A stretch of DNA of 64,000 bases from Taeniopygia guttata (taxonomy: Eukaryota > Chordata > Aves > Passeriformes > Estrildidae): NCBI RefSeq assembly GCF_048771995.1, contig NC_133063.1, forward strand, positions 64,029,514 through 64,093,513, read 5' to 3'. Below the pieces are notes generated by a model. The model ran no database searches, had not been told where the DNA came from, and saw nothing but the letters and a program-made list of their open reading frames with translations. The translations under genes were made by a program, and so were the position numbers. This document shows, piece after piece, positions 24,510 to 38,169 of this stretch (position 1 is the stretch's first letter; every line of letters starts with the position of its first letter).

Positions 24510-26379
24510 TATCATGGTTTGACACTGGTTGAAAGACCAGGCATCTAGGAAAACTGTTCATTTGTTGTCTTCTCCTATAGTTAAGCAGAGGAGAATGAAT
24601 GCTACAGTTGAGCAGAGAAGGGGAAAAAACTCAAAGGGCTCATGGGTTGAGATAAGGATCAGGAAAAAACACTAAAGGCAAAACAGGCGCATATTTAAAA
24701 GGTATAAAGAAAAAGTAATTATTAACAGATTTAAAAGAGCGTAATGAGAACTAAAATAAACTTTTAGAACACTTTTTCTTCCAAGCCCTCCCCCCCCCCC
24801 CACTCCCCCCCCTCCTGGTCTTTCCCACTGACAGCGCAGGGAGACAAAACATGGGTTTTTTAGTCACAGAATTACAGAATCACAAGGTTGGAAGAGACCT
24901 TCAAGATCATCGAGTCCAACCTGTTCCCTGACACCTGAACTAAACCATGGCACCGAGTGCCACATCCAGTCTTTTTTTAAACACATCCAGGGATGGTGAC
25001 TCCACCATCTCCCCGGGCAGACCATTCCAGTACTTTATCCCCCTTTCCATAAAAAACTTTTTTCTAATATCTAACCTATATTTTCCTTGATGCAGCTCGA
25101 GACTGTGACCTCTGGTTCTGTCAGTTGCTGCCTGGAGAAAGAGACAAACCCCCACCTGACTACAGCCTCCTTCCAAGAAGTTGTAGAGAGTGATAAGGTC
25201 ACCTCTGAGTCTCCTTTTCTCCAGACTAAACACCCCCAGCTCCCTCAGCCTTTCCTCACGGGGTTTGTGTTCCAAGTCCCTCTCCAGCCTCGTTGCCCTC
25301 CTCTGGATGCACTCAAGCATCTCAATGTCCTTCCCAAACTGAGGGCCCAGAACTGGACACAGTTAGTTCATCACTCTGAATTTTCTTCTGTTCATCCAGG
25401 GAAAAAAGGTCTTTCTTCTGTTGTATTGTGAGGTCCCCCCATGGGAGACAGTTCTCTGTGAACTTCGACAACTTGATTCTCTTCTCGTGAACAGCAGTTC
25501 CACCCAATCTTCTGCAAACGTGAGTCTTTCTCATGGGCAAAACAGGCTTCTCGAAAACGCTACCTGTGAGTCACTCGTCCACGTGAATGCAGGTTTTTAT
25601 AGCTCCTTTTGACATCCACTTGCTCTGTCATGCAAGTGGACCTCTGCATGTTTCTTGTGGACCCAATGAGCTGTGGGGGGACAGCTTACTTAACTATAGT
25701 CTTTTACCACAGTTTGCAGAAGAAACTTTCAGCTCTGGCACTTGGAGCAGGTCGTCTGCCTCATTCTTTACTGACTTCAGTGCCACCATGTTGATTCTCC
25801 TCACATGACTTCACCTCTTCCTATTCTCTGACTTGGAAGAATATTGTTGTCCATAGGCATTACTCTCAAGTTCTATCAATTGAAAAGTCCTTATAGGGTT
25901 TTGCAGCACTGAAAGGTTGATCTCATCTGGGTCCATGCCGAGGAGTCGCTCGCCACGTTCCTGCCACAGGCCACGTGGCCCTACCAGTCACAGCGCTGGC
26001 ACTATTCTACATCTCTCCCCATGCAGGGTGCAGGAAAGAGAGAAGATGCACCCGCCACCCCTGCCCTTCTGCCTGCAGTGCATCTGGCTAGGGGCGGCCA
26101 GACAGGCAAGGCTCTTTGGCCACACGGGCACACCAGCCACATGGACTCTTTTAGTGCCAGAATGGCCCCAGCCGCTGCGCCTCCCTACCCCTCGGTAGAA
26201 CTATACATGGTTTTGATTTCCTTCTTAAATATGTCATTACAGAGGCATTATCAACTTCTCTAATTGGTTTAGCAGCATGTCTGTTTTCAGAGCCAGCCAA
26301 GGATTGGCTTTGCCAGGCACGGAGGAAGCTTCCAGAAGCTTCTCAAAGAAAATCACTTCCCACCAAAAACCAAAAGACA
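24510..26379. mobile_element. Solo ERVL-type LTR, interrupted by CR1
   Basis: Resembles a family common in bird genomes that opens TATCATGGTTTGACACTGGTT, passes through 'gggttgagataagg' and an A-rich then C-rich tract (24780-24820), has repeated '(gaact)tc..acgtgagtc' like blocks (25440-25640), and closes with the 'cttaaatatgtcattacagaggc' and 'gaagcttccagaagcttctc' region before a terminal CA. The consensus 5' TG is TA here. It is cut by a CR1 at 24864-25361; without that insert it is about 1.37 kb. No internal retroviral region accompanies it. The family identification is from memory of bird repeats; orientation is left open. Confidence 0.7.
24864..25361 (-). mobile_element. CR1 LINE inserted in the ERVL-type LTR
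   Basis: A minus-strand CR1 3' copy of about 500 bp. It encodes, with one long open frame, the familiar C-terminal block ([60 protein letters not shown]) and ends in the CR1 tail at 24864. The intact frame over 126 codons marks it as fairly young. LTR sequence resumes on both sides. Confidence 0.92.
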
Positions 26380-26384
26380 CAACT

Positions 26385-29300
26385 GGTCAGCAGCAGCCAT
26401 GGTGAGAGGAAGAGCTACGTCACCTCCATGGCTAGTGAAACTTGTCCTACTGAAACTGCTGTTGGAAAAAGCTGATTATGTATACCTACAAGTTCTACAA
26501 AAAAATGTAGTGATTTGGACAGGAAGGATTGCTCATACCCAGATAGAAATTTGGAGAGGAGGGAAGGGAACTGATGGATACAGAACAGGCACAAATTCTG
26601 CTGGAATAGCTGATACTCTGTGATTACGTGGGAAAGGGATTTCAGCTCTCTACTCTCAATTAAGGAAAGTGATAACTCATTTTGGCTGCTCCACAGCTCT
26701 TGGCAAGTGTCTGAGCCAGTGGATTAGTAGCTTCTCTGCAGTGGGCAGAGGTATTTTATTTTTCACAAACATCCCTGAAAGGTTCTGTTTCCTTGGTGCA
26801 GGATATGAAAAACTCAGAAATGCCCTTGGCATCCATGGGGTAAGAAAGCAGTTTCCCACCTGCTCTGTTTGCTTTTTTAGCTTGCACACAATGATTATTC
26901 TGTTTATCTGGTGTCTTATTTTAGCTGAGCCAGGTAGCTGTCTTCACAGAGGGAAGACGAAGTGTTGAGATGGTGTTGGCAATTGGTGGCACCCAGTGCA
27001 AAGAAGATAGCAACGGAGTGACATGCAACGGAGCAACGGAGATCAAAAGGACTGAGGAGGCAGAATACTTTTTTTTCCCCTGAAGAATATTTTGTGGGAG
27101 GTACCCTATCTCCTAGATACTGCCTCCAGCAATGGCAGTCATGACAGCAATTCCCAAGGGCTCTGTGCTCTTTGTAGCCATGATCAGTTGACATCAGTTT
27201 CGAGAGACTCCAAAGAGAACTAGGACAGTTGAAAGGACAGTCTCCCAGTGAAAGACAGTGGTCACTACCTACATTTCTCCTCAGATTACCAGTTCAGCTT
27301 TCTCTTGGGTCATCCTCAGATCACACTTAGGTTTTGCTTATGTCGGTTTGGTGTGGGACGCTCCTGACTTATGTTGTTGTATCTTGACACTGGCATTGTT
27401 CCAGTTTGCTCTCCTCCAGTCCCACCAGATGAAGGAAGACTGAACCTGTAGCTGCCAGCTGTCCATATAATTGCTCATCATGTTTAGTTTGGAAAGTTCC
27501 AACACATGTTAATATGTTACCATTCCTGTTTTTACATTTTTTGTCCTGGGATTTAATAACTGGTTGGTACTGAGAGACAAGACAAATAAATATGGATGCC
27601 CTGTCCTGGGACATCAAAAATTAACCCATAGCTGTGACAAGACTGAAACAAGCCTGATGCACAGTTTAAAGGAAGGAAGCTGTGATACTAGTGATAGGAA
27701 AGTGGGGGCAGATGTCTCTTTTACTAACCTGTATAGTTCATTAAGGCAAATAGTTGAAGAGGAGCACATGGCGATTTTAGGGTCTTTTGTTCAATGTTCA
27801 GGGTAGACTTTGTTCAGAGTGTTTGCTCACTGTGCTTTCCCTTTTATTAAGAAAATGTCAGTTCTCTGGGATTCTTTTCTGGGTTTCTGAGTGGGACAGA
27901 TTCCTGGAATGAAGCTCCTGGATGCTGTCTGACTCATCTGGTTGCAGGAGAGGTGGGTGTTCCTGAGAAATACAAGGGGCTGGTTTTCAGAGCTGGTTAA
28001 AGTACTCACCAAGTTACTAAAGTGGTTTGTACTCTGGAAAATCTTTGCAGAGCATGAGGTTGCTGTTTTATCTGGCAGAGTAAAGGAAGACTTCCTTACC
28101 TCCTTCACAGTAAGGGCACATGTTGGTAGAAGTGTCCTGCCCTCATCTGCATAACACTGCATTTTCCACATTTGAGTTTTTAATTCACATTTCTGGTGCA
28201 TAGAATTCTTGTATTCTGTTCTTTTCTTGTGCCTGGCAAAGTCTGATATAAAGAAAAATCAGTTTTCAGCAGTTCTTTGTTCACCATTAAGAAAATTGTC
28301 CACTGTAATAGAGGGAATATCTTAGTTCCTGAATCACAAATTGTATTCTTGGAGTAAGAAACAGTTAGTGCCAGAATGACATCTGCTCCCTAAATTTTCA
28401 GGCTATTTGAAGGGTTTTCAACAGCCTTAGAGCCTGCATTGCTTCACTGCATCTGCTGATCTGTTAGAGCTATTATTGAAATAGCATATTGCCATAAATG
28501 GGCCAGTACAGAACAAAACCAGACCACCTTTCTTCCAAAGGCCATTTGAACAAAATAAAATAGGCTATGCTCTCATAAATCACCATAGTATGTAAACCAT
28601 CTAATTTTCATCAAGCAATTAACTTCTAGTTCTGAATAATAATGATATCCTTTTCATTATTTTTCACTCAGTTTAGTGTGGCCTGAGGTTTTAATAACTG
28701 TTCTGTGTGTCTTCAGCTTTCGTAATACTTCCTTTAGTTGTAGATTTTACCAGATATCTTCCTGAAACTTGATTTGAGATAATCACTACAAAAAAGTTAG
28801 GAAATTCTTCATATAAAGCTGACATGCCTTGGAGAGGACTCTTACACAGTCATTTTAAATTGATACAGGTGAATTTAGTATTCTTCTGACAACATTTGAT
28901 GGCAGATTTATTAACATACTCCCACTTTTCCCTCTCCCATGTTTTTACAAAATCAGTTTATTTTTGTGCATTTTTGCAGAAGCTTCCAATGCTTTTCCAG
29001 GGCAAACCCCAACACTGAACAGATGAGATGGCTTGATGTGACACAAGCACATGTCTTGCTTGTGCTCCTCTGCTCTTCATCATTTTCCAGGACATTCCCA
29101 ATTGATCACTAGCTGAATTCTGCAAGAAATTTCTGGTAACTTCGGGTACATCCACAGTGCTTGGTGTGGATGTTGGAAGGATGTTGCCTTTTGGAAGGAA
29201 AACAGGATGTGTGCCTAGGATCTCCTGTGCCATATGAATGAGGATATAGTAAACTAAGTATTTTGGCAAAGGTGTATGCATTTCTCTTATTTAACTCACA

Positions 29301-30034
29301 GAAGAAAATCTTTAGGAAAGCTTTTTTAAAAGGACAGTATTATTTTTTTAGGGCCTGAAACTTAAAATACTGTTCTTTAAAAAACAGCATGCATTTAGGA
29401 CTTACCTAAATTGTTTCTTACTGTGTTTTAGTATCTCACTCATGCGCTTGTACACTGAAGCAAGACAAAGAGTCTTTAGTGCTCAGATATATCCCAGCCT
29501 GATGTGCAGCTGTATCACCTCTTGAGACAGACCCCCAAGGTGCCCTTGGAGACCCCAGCTGCTGATGGGATCACTTTATCCATCTATCAAAAGTGAAAGC
29601 AAAGAAGTTTTTACAGCTCCTGGTGTTACTCCTTGGAAATGACAAGACAAGAGCTGAAGAAGGGCACTGTACTAGGAACCAGGAGCCAAAGAAAGACTTG
29701 GAGCAGTAAGAATCATATCCAGGAATGTAAAGAAAGGATCCTGCATGGGGACCTGTTAGTGTGTTCATCACTTAGAGTCTGCAATCTCACTGCCTGATTT
29801 TGCCAAGGTGTTCTATAGCACCTCCTGCTAAAAGTGCATCCTCTTACAAGTACTTCAGACAAAGGTACTCAAAGTAGCAGAAAGGAGAGTGAAATTTTGG
29901 TTGATTCCTCAAAAGAGCAAGCAGGTTGATATTCTAAATTATGTGTTCTCTTTTTGTTGAGGACCAGTAATTTTTTTGCCCCAGAACATTAATGAGTGAG
30001 AATATCCTGGGGTTTTTGACAAAATGATACAATA

Positions 30035-30065
<31 letters not shown>

Positions 30066-33000
30066 CAAAACAAAACAAAACAAAACAAAACAAAACAAAA
30101 GGCAAACATTATTTCTTGATTATTTCTTGATAGAAGTTTTTTATCTTGTTCTTTCCTAATGATTTAATACTCACCCTTGAATTTCTTTGTGCAACATTAG
30201 CTGTGTTAAGGCATGAGTGAATTTTGTTTTCCTTCCTTCCCGAACTTTTTTCTTCACTGAAAACTATCTTCCTGAGGAGTCAAATATATGAGGCAGAGCT
30301 GTGGGTTTTTCCAAAAGGTATTTTAAAGTCTTTAGGTCTCTGGAAAAAAGAGCAGAACTTTAGTTGCTGTGGAAGTGCCAAACTTGACGATGCCTTGTCA
30401 CCACAATTAGTCTCAATTCCCAGCAGACCTTGAACTGAGTGATTGCAGATTCTTCCAGGAAGTGAAATCCTGGCTGTCACAGTACAAGCAGCAAATGCAC
30501 TTCAATTCTCTTCAGATTACAGAAGTCAAGTTCTCTGTCATATTAAAATTCAATACATATTAAACTAAGATGTATTACATGTAAATGAAGCCAACTGATC
30601 AAGTCCTGGGTTTTGTGTCCTAAAAGTAAAACAGAGTGTTGCTGTGTTTCAGTACTGACTCTGAAAAAATACTTTTTTACTCTTGAATAACTAACCCTAT
30701 AGATAACCAGAGGACTTTTTATAGCTACTAACACCTGTGGCTTAGTGTAAAAATGCAGTGTAAAGTTTGCATAACAAAGCCTGTTTGCAACGTAGAGTAC
30801 ATTATATTACTTGTCTCCAAATTCCAATTTTAAAACTTCATTTATAGCATGGCTGCTCTTTGCTCATAGCATTTATTTGACATGAAATCTTTTCCTCCAA
30901 GCCACTATTCCTACAGACTAATGGAACAGAACCTATTCCTTATACTTCAGGAGTTGTAGTGCTTCCTGAGCAGATCTGTTTGAGCTATTAAATGAGTCAT
31001 TATGCTGATTGTAACAGCTTTTCATTTTTTCAGATATCAAGAGGAAGCTATGGAAATATTTCATTTGCAAGAAAGAGTGTGCTGCACTCATTAGACACTT
31101 TAAATAAGCAAGAAAGAAAACTATTAGACTGCATATTTTATTGATTGCTGATGTCTGCTGAAATATGGCTCTTGATGAACTTAAAAAATACACTAGAAAT
31201 CAAACAAACATAGAAATCATAAAACAAAGACAGATCTTCTTGTTGATTTGCAGTTCAGATGTAGTTATAAAAGATGGGGTTTTAATTTTCTGTATCAATT
31301 TGAGCTTTGCGAATCTTGACCAGAATCTCTCTCCCACTGTCTTGTTCAAAGAAAGAAAGAGCAGATATATAATGTTTAACTCTTGTTGAACAAAAGCAAG
31401 ACCACCAAAGATACCTTTTCAATTTCCCAAAGACCATTAAGCAAGTAAAAGCTTCCCATTACTTTTGCCTCTGTGTTAAGGGATCAACATAACAAAAAAA
31501 TGCACTCCAGAGAGGGTACTTCTCACACAAAAAAAAGAAAATTTAAGAGCTTTTCACACCTACAAGGTAAAATGGAACTAAAGATTTCTTTTGCTAGCCA
31601 CTGGTACTGATGAATAACCTAACAAGAATGTTAAAGTCTCTATTCTAGACATGGAACTCTCATGTGTGTCAGCTTAAGTTGTAATCTTAAGTTTTGTGCA
31701 AGACAATGTAGTATCTTCATAAAACTGTATTGCCTTAGGCTTTTCTCCCCATACTTACTACTAACTTCATTGATGCAGTTGTCTGTGGCTAGGAGGAGCT
31801 GATTGTGTTATAAATGTTTGCAGCATGCAGGGTGCCTAGTCCTCTTTGAGCTGCTTGTAAAATTTGGCTAGTAAACCATCTGTTCCTGATGTTTTCCCAG
31901 GGTGCAAATGGGATCCCGGAATACAGAATATATTGCTAACTGTAAATCAGGTATCACAATGGTGGTCAGACTCCAGTTCCCTCTAATAGCTTGAAAGTCT
32001 TTAAATTTTTATCACTTAAACATGTGATGCCAGTAACATGCATGCAGAAAGTTATAAAGCTGAAAAAATAACAGGATTCATTAGAGCCAACGCTTCTGTT
32101 CATGAGCACCAGTTGCACAGCTCTGCTTTATGTGGACTAATTATTTTGTTCCTCCAAGAAAGGACATTATAGAAATTCCCCAGAAAATAGAATATTTTTG
32201 AGATCTTACCAGTTAAAATGAAAGGCACAATCTGAGCATGAACTTGGTGTGTTGTGGCACCACTTGCAGCGTCTTGCCCCTGAAAGCATCCTGTGTCTGC
32301 CTGTTGTACAGCTCTTTCAGAAGGCAGAAAAGACACACTGCTCCACTGTGTGTCTGGCTTGGCATGGGGAGTGCCATGATTTCTCCCTCATTCCCTGCTG
32401 GAGAACTTTACTTTTCAAAGAGTACCCAAGACTGGGCATGGCCTGCAGATACAGCAATAAGATTGTGGTACCACTCAGCCTGGTCTGGACATTCTGGATC
32501 ACTGTCTTTATCCCAGGGTTGAAGTCATGGTCTCCAGCATCTCAAACTCTGGCACACAGCATCCCCAAAGTGTCTTCAGAAGATCAAATCTTCAAAAGAG
32601 TAGGCTTTTCCAGAACTTTTTTGGGGTTTGATATGCAGAGCAGAGAATGGAGGGTAAGATGAGGATTTTATTTATATTGGTAACACCAGACTTGGAAACC
32701 CTACATAACAAAATCCTGGTTTAAGTGATACATAATTAGAGCACTGATAAGTCTTCACAATGCTGGGAGAACCTGGGAGGTATACATGTGGTACATTGCT
32801 CATCACAACACTTACTTGAGTGTGTAACATATGCCAGGCAAGATGACATCAGATCTCAAGAATCTACATTGGACATTGCTGAGCTGATAATCCCGAGGGT
32901 TGTGAAAAGTGGGAGGAAAACGAAAAATGCAGTTTTGAGCAGAGGGTGACAAAACAATTTCAACAACTAGAATATAAGAGAAGAAAAAAGTTTATTTGGG

Positions 33001-36000
33001 AAGTGAGGGAACTGGAGTAGCCAAGAAGGAATCAAACCTCTTGGGGTATCAGTAAAACCGCAGGCACCTAGGGTGGAGTCTGGCCACTGCTGCAGAGACT
33101 GAGATTGTTTTCAGTGAAGAGAGATATAATTTCCTAGGGTTAACATAAGCACAAATAACCTTTTCAAGAAATAAACACTTAGTAAAGTGTTGGAATTACT
33201 ATAGACTTCTGTCACAAGCTGCTGGTATATTGAGTAGAGTACTCTAAGCCCCTCAGCAGGTTTTACAATGAAATATTCTCCAGTTTTGCCGGTTTGCTCC
33301 CTTTGGCATGGATTTATTCACCATTGCAACCCTACTAGAGATGGTAATAACTTCCACTGAAGTGGGTCCAAGTATATGCTGCTTAACATCCTTCCACCCA
33401 CCACTGAGTGTGAAATAAAGGAATTGTTCAAGTGTATGAAGTAACTATTAAAGTCAGATTTGAACATGAAATGAAAAGTCATTCTGTAGCCAACTGAAAC
33501 GGCATGGAAAATTTGCAGAGATAGATGGTAACTGTCTGAATTGGAAAACATCCAACAAATCCAAGCTAGCATCCTGATGCAAAAGACTTACTAGACACTC
33601 ACTCCTACACAAAAGTACTCCTGAAATGGGAATAGCAGTAAGCAATGAGGACTTCTCTTTCATGCCTCATGTCATAAACAGCACTGCTTGTAGCACACTC
33701 CAGCTATGTTCTTTTAAAGGGGAGTTTGCTTAGTCAGGCAGTGCCATCACAAGTTGCAGCATGCACGTCACCCCTGTAGGACTGTCATCCAAATACTGTC
33801 CTGCTTCATTTGCAAGACATGACAAGGGATGGGGTGTTTGCCACTGACTTACATTTTACCACCTAGAAGATATACAGCCCAGCTGCAACAGTTTGAAGCT
33901 CTAGCAGTGCCCGGTCTGGACAGAGGCTAGGTGTAGGCACTACCTTGGGGCAGCACTGTTGGGGGTGTCTGTATGTGGCAGCCACAGCTGGACACATATG
34001 TAACATGGCAGAACAGAGCTCCTTAGGTAGCTGTGCTCTGACACTTACTAAATACTGAATTTTCATTCTCCTTGAGCAATTCTTGTGGGTGGGAGTGAAC
34101 CCATCACAGAACTATTTCAAAGTGTACCTCTCATCAAAATACTCATCACATTGGGCATCCTTTGGCATAACGCTCATGGCATTACCCCCTGGGAACCACA
34201 AAGACGAAAATGAACCTGGGCTTTCCTCACACTGAAATACTGAACATAGGCTCAGATACTGTCTTCATGACAGCAGTGGAATACCCACATGGTGAGACTT
34301 CTGGGTCAGCGTGTCCACATCCAGCCTGCTAACCCTCTGAGATGGTGCTGAGTATGCAGATAAGTTCCTTCCTGTTGCAGGGATTTTTTGAGATACTATC
34401 TCAGCTTCATCTCACCTCCAGCTCACCTCTGGAGTTTTCATCTCCAATTGACAGTGGAGGCATGCAGATGATGCCCATAGAAGCTCGCACAGCTGGTGTT
34501 CACAGCCCTGGAAGCCCCATCCCAGCCTCCCAGTGGGGCTGAAAGCCATGAGATGCACATTGTAGAGTGGGAATCTGAGGTACAGTTAAGTGACTGGTAG
34601 GTAGAGGATGACCGAGGCTCACTGTTTGACCATAGACTGGGGCTGTGCAATCATCCTGAGCTGCATCCCAGACTGTGACACACTGGAGTCCTTCCTGCTG
34701 CAGTTCCAGGCTACACACCAGTGCACCTCCAAGAGACCAAGGCTTTTGTTTGCACAACTCTTCCTCCAGAGATATGACCAGCCCTCCCTGACTCTTAGCA
34801 TATCAAAACCAGTATGACAAGCTCTGTCATTCAGGTTTTTTCTCTCTGAAACTGCTGGCTAAAATTCACTAGTTTCACACATTTTGGCACAGTAGAATTC
34901 CCCCTGAGAGATAAAAAATTGTAACCCGTTGTGCTCCATTGTCTTTCCAGCTTCCTCCCTGTAATGTTCCGCCAAGGCAAATGGAAAAGACAAAACACCT
35001 TTTAGGCAGCACAGGGATAAAAAACAAACTAAGGCAAGTTTCATATTACATTTGAGAATACTGCCTTGGCTGTGTCTGCTGGTGAGGTCGCTGGGAGCTC
35101 TGAGAGGGCATAGACAGCACTGCAGCATGCGACATCTCCTTAGGGACAACATGTCTTGTCTTTCTGCCAGAGAATCAGATTAATCTTTTTCTGAGCTCTT
35201 TCCAGAAAAGCTCCAGTTCACCCAAGTACTGATCTAACTCTCTACTGAATTTACTGGCTGTGCCCAGAATGTTCGTGGCTCATGGAAGGGCTCTGCCTCA
35301 CCATCTGGACTGCCCAGCAGTATCAGAGAGGCTTGGGTCACACTTTGACTTGCAGGAGGATGTATTTCATGGTTGTCAGGTTGGGAATTTAGGCACATTT
35401 TATTTCACCTGATTCTCTTTAGCAATTGCTGCTCTGAGTGACTGAGCAGGGATCTCTCGCTTCCCATATTGGACCTCTTCTGAGAGATCAAACAGGACCC
35501 CCAGCCACCCTTTTCCATACAGGGAAACATGACCTAGTGTCAAATGAGCATTTAACATTAATCTATGAGCTTAGTGGTACTCTTTTTTTGGTGGGGACTT
35601 CTGGTCCACAGTATCAGTAAGCAGTCACTTGGCAGATGCTCCTGGCAGCCCAGGCTGAAACTCACTTCAGGCTAACTGTGCTGTGATGTGAAGTGACAAA
35701 GATCTCTTGCATGATCCCATGGACTAAAATAAGAGAGGAAAAAGAAATAGTTGAGGAAAGACATAGAGGAAGATTTTGTTACCAACAAGGAAAACAACTT
35801 CTTGAGGAATACAGATACTATATTTCTACTACAGTCTTTGAAAACCAGAGATATTTCAGAGCAATTAGAAGTTAACACTTTTTATTTAAATAGCAAGAGT
35901 GCTTTTCTTACATTCATGTTTCAGGCAAGAATAAAAAGCCATGAGACTACACCTGAAGCTGACAGTACCTGGCTTTTCAGGGGCTTTTGGCAAATATTTT

Positions 36001-37968
36001 GAATTCCATGTTGTCTACATGGTCTATTATTCATGGGACAAACTGTTTATTTCAGACAGACTTTTGCCTCCAGGTGGAGACAGTGACTAGCTTAGTCGTG
36101 GTTTTGGTTTGTTTTGCATTTTTTCTCTTCATTTTCTAGTGATTCTGGGAACAAATAATTGCTTTTATGGTGGCATTTCTGCCGGTGTCTGAAAAAACAG
36201 ATGTGTCATCTGAACAGTCCCAACTGTTGTATAAACATGCAGTGTATTCTGACAAACTTTGCTTCCTTCTGAATAAAAGCATTCAGCTGTGTCCCTGCCA
36301 GAAAAACACTGAATTTCCCAAACATCAGCAGTTTTTTAAGTTTTGGAAGGTTAACACTACCTGAAAATGCAATGTAAGTGTTCTCATAAGGTGGTCTTAA
36401 GTATATGCCTTTGCATAAACCCTTATTGTTTCTCTGACAGGACTACTGGCCAGTATGCATTAGGATAAACTGGTCTTTCCAGTCTGCTTTATTTAGTGGG
36501 ACATTCAACTACAGAAAGAAAAATATTCTTTTCCAAGTCAAGATTACTTTGGGTATAACTGCAGAGAATTTACAGTGAATGCTTCAGCAGCAAAGAAAGA
36601 TGGGGTGGCAGATCTCCTGCTGGTGTCCTGCCCTGCCTGACTAGGATTGCTATACCCCACAGCAGCCCTTTCCTTGCACATCTTCCCAACCCAGGGCTTC
36701 CCATCTGCTCCTACAGCAGAGGTGCCCTATCTTTATGGCCAGACAACACTCTGGAAGATTTGGGGTTTGTCCTGCTGTTAGTGCCCTGCAGAGGCATAGT
36801 GGGGTCTGGGGATCAGTGCTATGGCAATTTCACTGCCTCCACCTGTAAATCTCCCCAGGGGTTTAAATGTCTTGTACTGAAGATAGCAGAGACTAAAACC
36901 AATTGCAAATTCACTGTGCTAGGCTTGACCAAGTGTTGATTCAAAATATAAGCAGATGGAGAAAACCTCTGTATTTACTTCTAATTACTTCTCACGTTGT
37001 TAAAACCCTCAATTGAAAGACAGATTAGAAGAGATGGTGACAAACATGAGATTTTAGATTTAGAGCCTCCTCAATCACCATGACTTTACGACAAGTTTTC
37101 CTACCTACCTCAGCATTTAAGCATGATCACCTCCTGAGGTAGCTGGCTGCTCCATGACTCCACAGTTAAGAAATTGTGACTGTAAGAAAACACACACCCA
37201 TTAAATGTTGCCTATACTGGCTAGTGTGCTACCCTGTTGTACTAGGTGCTCTACTTCATTTGATGGCACTGTGTTTCTAGGGTTTCCTCATAATTAAATA
37301 GGCCAAAAGATATGAGAGAGTTGTTGCATACTCAAGGTGCCTCAAAAAAGGAAGTTCATGCCCTTTCTTCTGGAATTTCCACCTGGCATTTCTTCTTGAC
37401 TAGATGAAGCCCCAAGTAGGCCACTTGACAAAGTCAACAGCAGTTCAACATTTTGCCCCATCTTGTCAAAATACCCTTCTATTTCTTCTGCTATGCAGAG
37501 GTGCAGAGTTTACGCAACCTGCAGTAGCTCAAACTTCTTCTTGGAGGTGATACAAGAGCTAAGCCCGACATCATAAACTAAGAAAAGATTTTCAAGAGCC
37601 TCCCTATATTAATTCTACCCTGGTAGAATGAAACCAGATCTGAGCAGTCTGGTAGGACCCCAGCATTTCACAAAGCATGAGACGTTGGCGATGAGCCCTT
37701 GTTGTAGCAGCACCATACACCACTGAAGTAGCAGTTAGTATTGAGAACAGCTGAATGTGGAAAGCCCAGCCTCTCCCAACCCAGCTACCTGCAAGCTGTG
37801 TAATGCAGAGGAGTCTCAAACCTGGCAGCTGTAGATAGTGCTCATAGCTTGGTCTTAATACTCATCCACTCCAGGCTTGGCTATTCAAAACAGTCTGGCC
37901 TTAGAGACCCACTTCTCCCATGTGACAGTTGTACATAGGATAAGCTGATCTGTGTTTTGCTTTTCCAG
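26385..37968. other. Gene desert
   Basis: About 11.6 kb of AT-rich intergenic sequence. The only clear structures are the CAAAA repeat at 30041-30100 and a tandem 11-mer nearby (30110-30131). Open frames are short with no domain. I cannot support a gene or RNA here. Confidence 0.4.
30041..30100. repeat. (CAAAA)12 microsatellite
   Basis: Twelve uninterrupted CAAAA units, preceded by an A-run. Such pentamers often grow from poly(A) tails of retroposed elements, but no element body is recognisable beside it. Confidence 0.9.
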
Positions 37969-38169
37969 ATCCAGACCTATTTCCTGGCTCTGCAAAAGGG
38001 TGGCTATATCAAGACTACACTGATGCTACAATACATGGCAGGACTGATTTTCAGACCAGTGAAGGCTTAAACCCGGACCAAGAAACTTTCGGCCTCATCA
38101 CTCAGCTAGAACTGGGGACTCGGGACGCCTGTCTCTTTTGGAAGGCACAGCCAGATGATAACACAGAAG
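37969..38169 (+). other. Orphan exon-like open segment
   Basis: A 201-bp stretch with a strong acceptor (tgtgttttgcttttccag ending at 37968) and a donor GAAG|GTAATT (38170). One frame is open throughout and is symmetric, phase 1 to phase 1, giving 66 full codons that include PDLFPGSAKGWLYQDYTD and LITQLELGTRDACLFWKAQP. The other two forward frames have stops. Composition is protein-like (acidic, aromatic, few Leu runs), and symmetric 1-1 exons are common in extracellular or modular proteins. I recognise no family and found no partner exons nearby. It may be an exon of an unannotated or lineage-specific gene, a decayed exon, or chance. Confidence 0.3.

Noticed and set aside
30041-30100. Regular 5-bp spacing considered as CRISPR-like array
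   Set aside because: It is a simple CAAAA microsatellite with no spacers, in a vertebrate genome.
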